A stretch of DNA of 64,000 nucleotides. Origin: Marinobacter nauticus (GTDB taxonomy: Bacteria > Pseudomonadota > Gammaproteobacteria > Enterobacterales > Shewanellaceae). The DNA lies in contig NZ_JAHVJZ010000004.1 in assembly GCF_019801015.1 (NCBI RefSeq), forward strand, positions 372,001 to 436,000, in the 5' to 3' direction. How positions within the stretch are numbered: position 1 is the first letter of the stretch; each line of letters opens with the position of its first letter. The notes below the pieces were generated by a model, which saw only the letters and a program-made list of their open reading frames with translations, ran no database searches and was not told the origin of the DNA. Shown one piece after another: positions 38,652-48,294 of this stretch. The position numbers and the translations under genes are program-made.

Positions 38652-39809
38652 TCAGAGAATGTCGCCAGCGTGCTCATCCAGCAGACGGCGGGCGATGATA
38701 AGGCGCATGATCTCGTTGGTGCCTTCCAGGATCTGGTGCACCCGGACGTCACGAACATGGCGCTCCAGCGGGTACTCGCGGATGTAGCCGTAACCACCGT
38801 GGATCTGCAGCGCTTCGTTACAGACGGTAAAGCCCACATCGGTAGCAAACCGTTTGGCCATGGCGCAGTAGGCGGTTTTTTCCGGGTCATTGCTGTCCAG
38901 TTTGAACGCCGCCAGGCGCACCATCTGGCGAGCGGCCACCAGCTCGGTGGCCATGTCCGCCAGCTTGAACTGCAGTGCCTGGAATGCCGCCAGCGGCTTG
39001 CCGAACTGCTTGCGTTCGGCCATGTACTGCTGCGCCCGCTCCAGTGCGGCCTGGGCAGTCCCCAGTGAACAGGCGGCGATGTTGATGCGGCCGCCATCCA
39101 ACCCCTTCATGGCGAAGGTAAAGCCCTGGCCCTCCTCGCCCAGCAGGTTGGCCACCGGCACCCGCACGTTCTCGAAGGTCACCAGCCGGGTCGGCTGGGC
39201 ATTCCAGCCCATCTTGTCTTCCGCTTTGCCGTAGCTGATCCCCTCTGCGTCCGCCGGAACCGCGATGGCGGAGATCCCCTTGGGACCATCCTCACCAGTG
39301 CGGCACATCACCACCAACAGTTCGGTGGCACCCGCGCCGGAGATGAACATCTTGCTGCCGCTGATCACGTACTCGTCGCCCTCACGCACCGCCTTAGTGC
39401 GCAGGCTGGCCGCATCGGAGCCGGCACCCGGCTCGGTCAGGCAGTAGGAAGCCAGCTTTTCGCCGGTCACCAACTGCGGGCACCAGGCGTTTTTCAGCGC
39501 CTCCGTACCCCAGCTGGCCACCATCCAGGTGGCCATATTGTGGATGGTGATCATGGCGGTGGTGGCCGTGCAGCCCTTGGCCAGTTCTTCAAAGATCAGC
39601 GCACTGTCCAGACGAGGCAGGCCGAGGCCGCCCGCGTCTTCCGGCGTATAGAGACTGCAGAAGCCCAGCTCACCCGCTCGTTGAATCACATCCTTGGGGA
39701 AGTGGTGCTTTTCATCCCACTCACCGGCAAAGGGCGCCAGTTCCGCTTCGGCAAACTGGCGCGCGGCGTCGATAAAGGCCTGCTGGTCTTCGGTCAGATT
39801 AAAGTTCAT
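38652..39809 (-). CDS. Acyl-CoA dehydrogenase, probably isobutyryl-CoA / 2-methyl branched-chain
   Basis: A 385-residue flavoprotein with the two family signatures: YCLTEPGAGSDAASLRTKAV and the C-terminal QIHGGYGYIREYPLERHVRDVRVHQILEG region with catalytic Glu in ILEGTNEIMRL. Its operon partners point to isobutyryl-CoA (valine) or 2-methylbutyryl-CoA (isoleucine) as substrate. Electrons pass to ETF. Confidence 0.93.
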   Translation of the reverse strand: MNFNLTEDQQAFIDAARQFAEAELAPFAGEWDEKHHFPKDVIQRAGELGFCSLYTPEDAGGLGLPRLDSALIFEELAKGCTATTAMITIHNMATWMVASWGTEALKNAWCPQLVTGEKLASYCLTEPGAGSDAASLRTKAVREGDEYVISGSKMFISGAGATELLVVMCRTGEDGPKGISAIAVPADAEGISYGKAEDKMGWNAQPTRLVTFENVRVPVANLLGEEGQGFTFAMKGLDGGRINIAACSLGTAQAALERAQQYMAERKQFGKPLAAFQALQFKLADMATELVAARQMVRLAAFKLDSNDPEKTAYCAMAKRFATDVGFTVCNEALQIHGGYGYIREYPLERHVRDVRVHQILEGTNEIMRLIIARRLLDEHAGDIL

Positions 39810-39820
39810 GCCGTACTCCT

Positions 39821-41314
39821 TTACTTCAGGGCAATGGTCAGGTTCTGGCCTTCAACGATGCCGGACTCCGGCCAGCGGGCGGTCACGGTCTTGGTTTCGG
39901 TGTAGAAGCGCACCGCCTGTTTGCCGTAGGCGTGCAGATCGCCGTAGAAGGAGTTCTTCCAACCAGTGAAGGAGAAGAACGGCAGCGGCACCGGGATCGG
40001 AATGTTGATGCCCACCTGGCCCACTTCAATCTCGTGCTGATATTTGCGTGCCGCGGCACCGGAGTTGGTGAAGATGGAGGTGCCGTTACCAAACGGGTTG
40101 GCGTTCACCAGCGCAATGGCGTCCGCCAGCGTCTCGACTTCGGTGCAGGACAATACCGGACCAAAGATCTCCTCTTTGTAGATGCGCATATCCGGAGTCA
40201 CGCCGGAGAACACGGTCGGGCCAACCCAGTTGCCCTCTTCGTGGCCGGGAACGGTAAAGTCAGAGCCGTCCACCAGGCAGTGAGCGCCTTCCGCCTTACC
40301 GGATTCAATCAGCTCCAGCACACGGGCCTTGGCGGCCGGGTTGATCAACGGGCCGTAGCCGGCATCCGGGTCATCCCACAGGCCGGGACGCACCTTGGCA
40401 ATGGCATCGGCCACTTCCGGGATCCACTCTTTGGTGTTGCCAACGAATACCGCCACAGAGATCGCCATGCAGCGCTGGCCGGCCGCGCCGACGGACGCCC
40501 CCACCAACTGGTTGATCACGGTCTGCTTGTCCGCATCCGGCATGATCACCATGTGATTCTTGGCACCGGCAAACGCCTGCACGCGTTTCATGTTCTCGGT
40601 ACCGGTCTTGTAGATGTACTGGCCCACCGGAACGGAACCGACAAAGGAGATCGCCTTGATGTCTTCATGGGTCAGCAGTTGGTCTACCGCGTCCTTGGTG
40701 CCGTGCACCACGTTCAGCAGCCCTTTCGGGGCGCCAGCCTCTTCAAACAGTTCAGCCAGACGCATCGGCGTCATCGGATCCTGCTCGGAGGGCTTCAGCA
40801 CGAAGCCGTTTCCGCAGGCGATGGCCATCGGGAACATCCACAGCGGAATCATCGCCGGGAAGTTAAAGGGGGTAATACCGACGCACACACCCAGCGGCTG
40901 AATGTAGCTGTAGCTGTCGATGCCACGGGCCACGTTTTCGACGGTTTCACCCATCATCATGCTGGCGATATTGGCGGCCTGTTCCACCACTTCGATGCCA
41001 CGCCACACGTCGCCTTTGGCGTCTTCAAAGGTCTTGCCGGTCTCTTTGGCCAGAATGGTCGCCAGCTCTTCCTGATGGGCTTTAAGCAGATGCTGATAGC
41101 GCAGCATTACGCGGGCGCGCTCGGAAACCGCAACCTCTTTCCAGGTTTGCTGCGCCGCCTTGGCAGACGCCACGGCCTGGTTGATCTCTGCGCTGGTCGC
41201 CACATTGAGCTGAGCAATGGGCTGGTTATTGGCGGGGTTGGTGACGGTGATGATGTCGGTGCCCTGACCGGCAACGTACTCGCCGCCAATCAAGTGATGT
41301 ACTTGAACTGTCAT
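39821..41314 (-). CDS. mmsA: CoA-acylating methylmalonate-semialdehyde dehydrogenase
   Basis: A 497-residue aldehyde dehydrogenase with [21 protein letters not shown], the FVGSVPVG loop and nucleophile Cys in [17 protein letters not shown], as in MmsA. It converts methylmalonate semialdehyde to propionyl-CoA. The propionyl-CoA product links functionally with the PrpE-type gene at the right edge, although the two are far apart. Confidence 0.96.
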   Translation of the reverse strand: MTVQVHHLIGGEYVAGQGTDIITVTNPANNQPIAQLNVATSAEINQAVASAKAAQQTWKEVAVSERARVMLRYQHLLKAHQEELATILAKETGKTFEDAKGDVWRGIEVVEQAANIASMMMGETVENVARGIDSYSYIQPLGVCVGITPFNFPAMIPLWMFPMAIACGNGFVLKPSEQDPMTPMRLAELFEEAGAPKGLLNVVHGTKDAVDQLLTHEDIKAISFVGSVPVGQYIYKTGTENMKRVQAFAGAKNHMVIMPDADKQTVINQLVGASVGAAGQRCMAISVAVFVGNTKEWIPEVADAIAKVRPGLWDDPDAGYGPLINPAAKARVLELIESGKAEGAHCLVDGSDFTVPGHEEGNWVGPTVFSGVTPDMRIYKEEIFGPVLSCTEVETLADAIALVNANPFGNGTSIFTNSGAAARKYQHEIEVGQVGINIPIPVPLPFFSFTGWKNSFYGDLHAYGKQAVRFYTETKTVTARWPESGIVEGQNLTIALK

Positions 41315-41338
41315 GGTTTGCTTCTCCCAGTAAAACCA

Positions 41339-41375
41339 AACCGCCGGCCATATTGTTGTTTTGGGGCCGGCGGTT
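41339..41375 (-). repeat. Intercistronic hairpin between thiolase gene and mmsA
   Basis: Perfect 11-bp arms AACCGCCGGCC and GGCCGGCGGTT around a 15-nt loop. On the minus strand TTTGGTTTTAC follows, a weak T-rich tail, so it may attenuate transcription into mmsA and distal genes. Confidence 0.6.
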
Positions 41376-41386
41376 CTATCAGTGAC

Positions 41387-42571
41387 TTACGGCAGTTCCA
41401 CTGCCAGGGCTGTGGCTTCGCCACCGCCAATACAGAGGCTGGCGACGCCGCGCTTAAGGCCACGGGCCTTGAGCGCGTGAATCAGGGTGACAATAACCCG
41501 GGCACCAGAGCAGCCAATGGGGTGGCCAAGTGCGCAGGCCCCGCCGTTGACGTTGACCTTGCCGTGGTCCAGACCCAATTCCTGAATCGCCAGCATGGTG
41601 ACCATGGCAAACGCTTCGTTGATCTCCCACAGGTCCACATCGTTGGTGGTCCATTCCAGCTTGTTCAGCAGCTTGGTTACGGCACCAATCGGCGCGATGG
41701 TGAACTCGCCGGGCTCCTGGGCGTGGGTGCTGTGACCGGCAATGCGGGCCAGTACCGGCAGGCCATTGGCTTCGGCGTAGGCTTCAGAGGTCACCACCAG
41801 CGCGGCGGCACCGTCAGAGATGGAGCTGGAGTTGGCGGCGGTAATGGTGCCGTCTTTGGCAAACGCGGGGCGCAGTGCCGGAATTTTGTCCGGGCGGGCG
41901 TTGCCGGGCTGCTCGTCGATGCTGACGGTAACGTCACCTTTGCGGGTCTGCATCACCACCGGCGTGATCTCTGCGTCAAAGGCACCGGACTCAATGGCGG
42001 CGTTGGCGCGGGACAGGCTTTCCAGCGCGTAACCGTCCATCTGCTCGCGGGTCAGACCGTAGCTGTCGGCCGTCACCTGGGCAAAAGTGCCCATGGCTTT
42101 GCCGGTGTAGGCGTCTTCCAGACCGTCGAGGAACATGTGGTCCATCACTTTGCCGTGGCCCATGCGGTAGCCACCACGGGCTTTATCCAGCATATAGGGC
42201 GCCAGGGACATGCTCTCCATGCCACCAGCCAGCACCACTTCGGCACTGTCGGCCTTGATCAGATCGTGCGCCATCATCACGGTCTTCATGCCGGAGCCGC
42301 AGACCTTATTGACGGTAGTGGCGCCCACTGCCAGAGGCAGTTCCGCCTTCAGCGTCGCCTGGCGGGCCGGGGCCTGACCCTGACCTGCGGGCAACACGCA
42401 ACCCATCAACACCTCGTCCACCTGCTCACCGGCCAGACCCGCCTGAGTCAGGGCGGCCTTGATGGCGGTTGCAGCCAGGTCGGATGCGGGGACGCTGCTC
42501 AAGCTGCCCTGAAAGCCCCCCATGGGGGTCCGGGTCGCGGCGGCAATCACGATCGCCTGTTCCTTAGCCAT
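41387..42571 (-). CDS. atoB: Acetyl-CoA C-acetyltransferase (thiolase)
   Basis: A 394-residue thiolase with nucleophile Cys in [29 protein letters not shown] and the second Cys in [12 protein letters not shown]. It cleaves acetoacetyl-CoA or 2-methylacetoacetyl-CoA, completing isoleucine breakdown. It is the first gene of the operon; the dyad at 42624-42639 lies 53 nt upstream. Confidence 0.93.
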   Translation of the reverse strand: MAKEQAIVIAAATRTPMGGFQGSLSSVPASDLAATAIKAALTQAGLAGEQVDEVLMGCVLPAGQGQAPARQATLKAELPLAVGATTVNKVCGSGMKTVMMAHDLIKADSAEVVLAGGMESMSLAPYMLDKARGGYRMGHGKVMDHMFLDGLEDAYTGKAMGTFAQVTADSYGLTREQMDGYALESLSRANAAIESGAFDAEITPVVMQTRKGDVTVSIDEQPGNARPDKIPALRPAFAKDGTITAANSSSISDGAAALVVTSEAYAEANGLPVLARIAGHSTHAQEPGEFTIAPIGAVTKLLNKLEWTTNDVDLWEINEAFAMVTMLAIQELGLDHGKVNVNGGACALGHPIGCSGARVIVTLIHALKARGLKRGVASLCIGGGEATALAVELP

Positions 42572-42977
42572 AGTTACTCTCCAATGTCATTCGACTGTTA
42601 CAAAGGTTACTGTAGTTTTGACGTTTACGGCAACGTAAAGTTTCAGGCCGTAAGTCTGGGTTCAAACTGCCGAACCCCAAGGTGGGAAAACCGCACCAGA
42701 ACCACTGGGAGAAGGCCTGGCGGGCCCACCACATCCACTTTCCGATCCAGAAATGACAACCCCGTGGCAGTGTGCCACTGCTCCTACCAGATCGAGGGTT
42801 ACCGGCTGAGTGCAGCCTGCCGGTCGATGGATGCCCATTCAATTAAGTGCGCAGGCGCCGATTTCTCAAGCTGATAGGACCTGTTCATAAGTGATGGGAA
42901 TGGCGCCATTGGGATTGAATGAAACCGATCGCCGGCTCACCCCCTCCTATCCTTAAGCCAAAGCTCAAGGAGGCGTT
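42572..42977. promoter_or_regulatory. Divergent intergenic region with an inverted repeat at the thiolase promoter
   Basis: This 406-nt gap holds the control region of both flanking genes. At 42624-42639 TTTACG-GCAA-CGTAAA is a perfect 6+6 dyad. On the minus strand a TTTACG and a TACAGT are 19 bp apart, the long spacer typical of promoters activated by MerR-family proteins. It resembles operators reported for LiuR, the MerR-type regulator of branched-chain amino acid catabolism (inference from memory). The rest (42660-42960) shows only an AAGGAGG ribosome site before the plus-strand gene and no gene of its own. Confidence 0.55.
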
Positions 42978-44504
42978 ATGGAAACCATGACCAGCTGGGC
43001 GTTTCGCGCTCTGGAGATCAGTGCAGCTCTGTTTGTCTTTCTGCTGGGATCACTGGTACTGGTGGTGCTGGTGTTGTACATCCGCGACATCACCCAGACC
43101 CAACAGGCGATCCGTCGCAACTACCCGGTGCTTGGCCGCTTCCGTTATTGGTTTGAGCACATGGGCGAATTCTTCCGGCAGTATTTTTTTGCCCAGGATC
43201 GGGAGGAGATGCCGTTTAACCGCGCTCAGCGCAGCTGGGTCTACCGCGCGGCCAAAGACCTGGACGCCACCATTGCCTTTGGCTCCACCCGTCCCCTGAA
43301 TCAACCCGGTGACATCATCTTTCTGAACTGCCTGCTGCCCACACTCAAGGAAGACGCGGTCCCACCAGAGCCGATCCATTTCGGCCAGGGGGTGTGCCGC
43401 CAGCCCTACACCACCACCAGCTTTTTCAACATTTCGGGCATGAGCTTTGGTGCCCTGTCGGTGCCGGCAGTGCGCGCACTTTCCCTTGGCGCTGCCCGGG
43501 CAGGCATCTGGATCAACACCGGCGAAGGGGGCCTGTCGCCCTACCACCTGGAGGGCGGTGGCGACATCGTGTTCCAGATTGGCACCGCCAAATACGGCGT
43601 CAGGGATGACGCCGGCTGCCTGAGTGATGAGCGACTGAAGGCCATTGCCGCTCACCCTGAGGTCCGCATGTTCGAGCTCAAATTGAGTCAGGGAGCAAAA
43701 CCCGGCAAAGGCGGGATCCTGCCGGGCGAAAAGGTCACCGCAGAAATCGCCGCGATCCGAGGCATCCCTGAGGGGCAGGACTCCATCAGTCCCAACGGCC
43801 ATCCGGAGATCCGATCGGTGTCAGACCTTCTCGATATGCTCAACCACATACGGACAGTCACGGGTAAACCGGTTGGCTTTAAAGCCGTCTTGGGCGGCAC
43901 CGATTGGCTCGAAAAGTTAGGGCAACTTATCCAGCAACGTGGTCCCGTATCGGCCCCGGACTTTATCACCCTGGATTCCGCCGACGGCGGCACCGGCGCT
44001 GCACCACAGTCGCTGATGGATTACATGGGATTGCCGATAAAACTGAGTCTGCCGCTGCTGATACGGTGGCGAGAGCGGTACGGGCTGTCAGAGCGGATAC
44101 GGGTGATCGCCTCCGGTAAGCTGATCAACCCGTCCGATGTCGCCTGGGCACTCTGTGTGGGGGCGGATGCCATCGTATCGGCCCGGGGCTTTATGTTCGC
44201 ACTGGGCTGCATTCAGGCTTTGCAGTGCAACAAGAATCGTTGCCCGACCGGCATCACCACTCACGACCCCAAACTGCAGAAAGGCCTGGTGGTGGAGGAC
44301 AAAAGCCACCGGGTTGCCCACTACGCCACTAACCTGATGCATGAAGTTGGCGTCATTGCTCACTCCTGCGGCGTTAAAGGGCCACACCAACTGCGCCCCA
44401 TTCACGCCATGGTGATCGACGATCACGGCATGCCTTCACCTCTGCCGGGCACAGAGCAGAGCGAACCTGACAGCGCCGGAAAGCCACCTAAACTGAATCA
44501 GTAA
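42978..44504 (+). CDS. Membrane-anchored FMN-binding glutamate-synthase-like protein
   Basis: A 508-residue protein. One membrane helix at about 15-38 (AALFVFLLGSLVLVVLVLYI) is followed by a domain like the FMN/iron-sulfur half of glutamate synthase. This includes NISGMSFGALSVPAVRALS, GEGGLSPYH, AKPGKGGILPGEKVT, TLDSADGGTGAAP and the cluster cysteines C-x5-C-x4-C in GCIQALQCNKNRCPTG. It lacks the glutamine amidotransferase domain, so it is not a complete GltB. Such proteins are usually annotated FMN-binding glutamate synthase family; the true substrate is unknown. Confidence 0.88.
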   Translation: METMTSWAFRALEISAALFVFLLGSLVLVVLVLYIRDITQTQQAIRRNYPVLGRFRYWFEHMGEFFRQYFFAQDREEMPFNRAQRSWVYRAAKDLDATIAFGSTRPLNQPGDIIFLNCLLPTLKEDAVPPEPIHFGQGVCRQPYTTTSFFNISGMSFGALSVPAVRALSLGAARAGIWINTGEGGLSPYHLEGGGDIVFQIGTAKYGVRDDAGCLSDERLKAIAAHPEVRMFELKLSQGAKPGKGGILPGEKVTAEIAAIRGIPEGQDSISPNGHPEIRSVSDLLDMLNHIRTVTGKPVGFKAVLGGTDWLEKLGQLIQQRGPVSAPDFITLDSADGGTGAAPQSLMDYMGLPIKLSLPLLIRWRERYGLSERIRVIASGKLINPSDVAWALCVGADAIVSARGFMFALGCIQALQCNKNRCPTGITTHDPKLQKGLVVEDKSHRVAHYATNLMHEVGVIAHSCGVKGPHQLRPIHAMVIDDHGMPSPLPGTEQSEPDSAGKPPKLNQ

Positions 44505-44532
44505 GGCATCAACGCGCCAGCGGGGAAGACCT

Positions 44533-45075
44533 ATGGAACCCATCTCAGTACTGGCATTGTGTGGCAGCTTACGTAAAGCGTCGCTGAACCGGCAGTTGAT
44601 GATGTGCGCCCTGGATTTGGCCCCGCGGCAGGTTGAGTTTCGCCTCGGTGACATCAGCGCCCTGCCCCTCTACAACGCCGACGTGGAGGCACAGGGCTTC
44701 CCGCAAGCCGCCATCAATCTCCATCAGAAACTGCGGGCCAGCGATGCGGTGTTGATCGTGACGCCGGAGTACAACTACTCCATTCCCGCCCCCCTCAAAA
44801 ATGCCATCGACTGGCTCTCCCGTTTTGATCCCCAGGGATTTGACAACAAACCGGTTGCCATCATGGGAGCCAGTCCCGGCCGACTCGGCACGGCTCGCTG
44901 CCAATACCACCTTCGCCAGGTGATGGTGTCCCTCAATGCCTGGGTGATGAACCAGCCGGAGATCATGGTTCGCGACGCCCACCTTGCCTTCGATGCCGAT
45001 GGCAAATTGACGGATCCACAACTGCAAAAACGGGTGCAGCAACTGTTGGCCAGCCTGGTGTCGATGGTTCACTGA
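44533..45075 (+). CDS. NADPH-dependent FMN reductase family protein
   Basis: A 180-residue flavodoxin-fold reductase with FMN phosphate loop LCGSLRKASLNRQL, the TPEYNYSIPAPLKNAIDWLSR motif and GASPGRLGTARCQYHLRQV. Relatives reduce quinones, chromate or azo dyes with NAD(P)H. It starts 28 nt after the glutamate-synthase-like flavoprotein gene and is probably co-transcribed, but a shared pathway is only inference. Confidence 0.9.
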   Translation: MEPISVLALCGSLRKASLNRQLMMCALDLAPRQVEFRLGDISALPLYNADVEAQGFPQAAINLHQKLRASDAVLIVTPEYNYSIPAPLKNAIDWLSRFDPQGFDNKPVAIMGASPGRLGTARCQYHLRQVMVSLNAWVMNQPEIMVRDAHLAFDADGKLTDPQLQKRVQQLLASLVSMVH

Positions 45076-45254
45076 ACCCTTTTTACAAGCACCTTACCAA
45101 TCCCCCACCCCGCGCCATTGCGCCCTCTTATCCATCGCACTTAGGTTGATTTTGCGCGGCGTACTGCCTCGCCATTACAGCCAGTGCGGCCCGATCTATG
45201 TCGGACAAGCCATTGGAATGCCTAGGAAAGCAATAACAATTACAGGGAATAATA

Positions 45255-47762
45255 ATGAGAAAGCCTTTTGTCCCCTCCGCCGTGGCCATCGCTATCGCGG
45301 GACTCTCAGCGGGCCACGCGCCTCACGCGTTTGCCAATGAAACGGAAGCCGCCCCGGAGCGCATCGCGGTGGTCGGCACCCGGGCGATGCCACGTTCAGT
45401 AGAAGACTCACCGGTGCCCATCGACATCATCGACTCGGAGGAGTTTGACCGTCAGGGCAATACCGACATGGACGCCATGCTCACGAAAGTGGTGCCCTCC
45501 TACAACGTCAATGCCCAGCCGCTCTCGGATGCCGCAACCCTGGTGCGTCCGGCCAACCTCCGGGGACTTTCCCCCGACAGCACCCTGGTGCTGGTCAACG
45601 GCAAACGCCGCCACCGCGCAGCGGTGATCACCTTTCTGGGTGGCGGCATCTCTGATGGCTCACAAGCCACCGATGTGTCGGTTATCCCCACCATCGCCCT
45701 GAAACAAGTGGAAGTACTGAGAGACGGCGCGGCTGCCCAGTACGGCTCCGATGCCATCGCCGGGGTGATCAATTTTGTGCTGAAAGATGCCGACTCCGGC
45801 GGCAGCATTCAGGCACGTTATGGCCGCTACTACGAGGGCGACGGCGACACCATTAATCTGGCCGGCAACCTGGGATTGCCCTTGTCTCAGAATGGCTTTA
45901 TCAACCTCAGCGGCGAATTCAAAACCGCCAAAGCCACCAGCCGCTCAGTTCAGCGGGACGACGCGGCAGCACTGATTGCCGCCGGCAACAATCAGGTGCA
46001 GGACCCCGCTCAGATCTGGGGTTCACCAGAACTCAATCACGACTTCAAACTGTTTGTGAACGCCGGGCTGGAACTCAGCCCCGACAGCAACGCATACCTG
46101 TTCGCTAACTGGGCTGAACGCACCGCCACCGGCGGTTTCTACTACCGAAATCCCAATACCCGCGACGGCGTATTTACCGCCGATGGCGGTGACACCCTCT
46201 TGGTGGGGGACATGACCGGGGATATGAGCGGCAACTGCCCCGCTGTGGCGATCACCAACCATGTACCGGACCCCAGCGCGCTCGCTCAGGTCATCTCCGA
46301 CCCCAACTGTTTTGTCGTCAATGAGGTCTATCCGGGCGGGTTCACGCCGAGCTTTGGCGGCGACATGCTGGACCTCTCCCTGACCGCCGGGGTCAAGGGG
46401 GAGTGGGACAATGGCCTGTTCTACGACTTCAGTGGCAGCGTGGGCCGCAATGAGATCGACTTCTTTATCAACAACACCATCAACGCCTCAATGGGTCCGG
46501 ACAGCCCGACCTCCTTCCGGCCCGGCCGCTACGTGCAGATTGAAAACGGCTACAACGCCGACTTCTCTTACTTTTTCGACACCTGGGTGCTCTCGTTTGG
46601 CGCCGAACTTCGCAAGGAAACGTTCGAAATTTATGCCGGCGATACGGGCTCGTGGACCGTCGGTCCACTGGCGTCACAGGGTTTCGGTGTAGGCTCCAAC
46701 GGGTTCCCGGGTTTCCAGCCCCGTGATCAGGGCTCTCACAGCCGCCAGAACTACGCCGTATACGTTGATGCGGAGAAGGACCTGTTTGAAAACCTGCTGA
46801 TCGCTGGTGCGGTCCGGTTCGAGGATTACCAGACCTTCGGCTCCACCACCAACGGGAAGCTTTCGGCATTGTGGAGCCTCACCGACGACCTCAAAATTCG
46901 TGGCAGTGTGAACAGTGGCTTCCGTGCACCGACGGTGGGTCAGGAAAATGTGCGTAACGTTACCACCCAGTTCTCTGCCAAGGGCCTTCAGGATCAGGCC
47001 ACCCTTCCTCCCACCAACCCCATCGCCGTTGCCAAAGGCGGAAAGCCGCTGAAGCCGGAGGAGTCGCTCAGCTATACCCTGGGGGCGGTTGCGGCACTGG
47101 GTGACTTCAACCTGACGCTGGATTACTACAACATTGAGGTGTCAGACCGAATCAGCCAAACCTCCCCGGTTGCACTGAGTGAAGACGACATCGCCGCCCT
47201 GCTGAAGCAAGGCATCAGCGACGCCACCAGCTTTACCAGCGTGCGATACTTTACCAACGACTTTGACACTCTGACTCAGGGTGTGGACCTGGTCGCCAAC
47301 TATCGGGTCCCACTGGGCTGCGATTGCGGGGACACCCGAATCGCCCTGGCCTACAACTGGAACCGCACCGAAGTCACCGACTACAACCCGGAAAACATCA
47401 GCCTCACCAAAGTGCGACTGTTGGAGGAGAACCTGCCACAGCACAAGGGCAACCTCTCCATTAACCACAGCGTGGAAAGGGTTGATCTGCTGCTCCGCTT
47501 CAACTACTTCGGCAAGTACTTTGAAGATCATCTGGACTCCGAAGAGTTCGCGATTGAAGGCAACGAAGCTTTTACGGTGGATGCAGAAGCCAGTTATCAG
47601 TTCAGCGAGTCGCTGCGGGCCTCCCTCGGTGCGCAAAACATGCTGGATGAGCGCGCTGATGAGCACCCCTACCAGGGCGTTGCCGGAGCCCGCTATCCCG
47701 CTACAGCGCCGGTCGGGATCAACGGCGGCTTCTACTACGCTCGTCTCACCTACGACTTCTAA
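45255..47762 (+). CDS. TonB-dependent outer-membrane receptor
   Basis: An 835-residue receptor. The signal peptide (VAIAIAGLSAGHAPHAFA) ends near residue 27. A TonB-box-like ERIAVVGTRA follows, then the plug (LRGLSPDSTLVLVNGKRRH, DVSVIPTIALKQVEVLRDGA, AQYGSDAIAGVINFVLK), then a beta-barrel ending in the aromatic GGFYYARLTYDF. Two Cys pairs occur in extracellular-loop regions. The ligand cannot be told from sequence; no iron box or transport partner is adjacent. A strong terminator follows. Confidence 0.93.
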   Translation: MRKPFVPSAVAIAIAGLSAGHAPHAFANETEAAPERIAVVGTRAMPRSVEDSPVPIDIIDSEEFDRQGNTDMDAMLTKVVPSYNVNAQPLSDAATLVRPANLRGLSPDSTLVLVNGKRRHRAAVITFLGGGISDGSQATDVSVIPTIALKQVEVLRDGAAAQYGSDAIAGVINFVLKDADSGGSIQARYGRYYEGDGDTINLAGNLGLPLSQNGFINLSGEFKTAKATSRSVQRDDAAALIAAGNNQVQDPAQIWGSPELNHDFKLFVNAGLELSPDSNAYLFANWAERTATGGFYYRNPNTRDGVFTADGGDTLLVGDMTGDMSGNCPAVAITNHVPDPSALAQVISDPNCFVVNEVYPGGFTPSFGGDMLDLSLTAGVKGEWDNGLFYDFSGSVGRNEIDFFINNTINASMGPDSPTSFRPGRYVQIENGYNADFSYFFDTWVLSFGAELRKETFEIYAGDTGSWTVGPLASQGFGVGSNGFPGFQPRDQGSHSRQNYAVYVDAEKDLFENLLIAGAVRFEDYQTFGSTTNGKLSALWSLTDDLKIRGSVNSGFRAPTVGQENVRNVTTQFSAKGLQDQATLPPTNPIAVAKGGKPLKPEESLSYTLGAVAALGDFNLTLDYYNIEVSDRISQTSPVALSEDDIAALLKQGISDATSFTSVRYFTNDFDTLTQGVDLVANYRVPLGCDCGDTRIALAYNWNRTEVTDYNPENISLTKVRLLEENLPQHKGNLSINHSVERVDLLLRFNYFGKYFEDHLDSEEFAIEGNEAFTVDAEASYQFSESLRASLGAQNMLDERADEHPYQGVAGARYPATAPVGINGGFYYARLTYDF

Positions 47763-47776
47763 CCCCTCCTGTCATC

Positions 47777-47799
47777 AAAGCGGCCGTAAGGCCGCTTTT
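47777..47799 (+). terminator. Terminator after the TonB-dependent receptor gene
   Basis: Arms AAAGCGGCC and GGCCGCTTT form a perfect 9-bp stem with loop GTAA and end in TTTT, 14 nt after the stop codon. Confidence 0.88.
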
Positions 47800-47898
47800 C
47801 TCACAACATGATCTGGAATAAGTAACCCAACGACTTGAGTTGATTGGGAAAAACTCCGTTGGTAAAACGAGATAAGGGTTTCTGACGGAGGGGATACC

Positions 47899-48294
47899 AT
47901 GCTGTTCTGGCGCATTATGATTGCCCTGGTGGCCGCACTGATGGGCAGCCAGCTGTTGATCTGGCTCTTTACGGGTGGGTTGACCATGCTGCAATGGCTG
48001 GTGGTATGGTGCGGCGGGCTCCTGCTGTTGCCCGCATTCGGCTTCGCCTACCACTACCCCGTTGTGCCCCGCTGGTTTGCCATTGGTTGTGCAGGCTTGT
48101 TGTTCGTTACCTGCCAGTTCTCTCTGGTGATGGGATTTATGGTCTGGCTCGACCAGCCCAACCCGGTGCACCTGATCCCCCTGGCGGTTCACTTCGGTGT
48201 GGTGCTGGTTCTGCTTTACCCGGTGTGGCAATACGCCTTTGCGGATAAGCGATTCTGGCAGCTGCCAACGGGTGCCACCCGCATGCCGTTCTGA
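47899..48294 (+). CDS. Hypothetical four-helix inner-membrane protein
   Basis: A 131-residue protein with about four hydrophobic helices (MIALVAALMGSQLLIWLFTGG, MLQWLVVWCGGLLLLPAFGF, FAIGCAGLLFVTCQFSLVMGF and IPLAVHFGVVLVLLYPVW) and short polar ends. GGAGGG precedes the ATG. I do not recognise the family. It converges with metA: its stop TGA is directly adjacent to the metA stop with no spacer. Confidence 0.7.
   Translation: MLFWRIMIALVAALMGSQLLIWLFTGGLTMLQWLVVWCGGLLLLPAFGFAYHYPVVPRWFAIGCAGLLFVTCQFSLVMGFMVWLDQPNPVHLIPLAVHFGVVLVLLYPVWQYAFADKRFWQLPTGATRMPF

Noticed and set aside
39932-42874. Plus-strand open frame of 980 codons
   Set aside because: It is antisense to mmsA and the thiolase gene, both unmistakable; its His/Gly/Arg-rich translation is typical shadow sequence.
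42978-44504. Glutamate synthase large subunit GltB
   Set aside because: Only the FMN/iron-sulfur domain is present; the amidotransferase and C-terminal domains are missing and the protein has a membrane helix.
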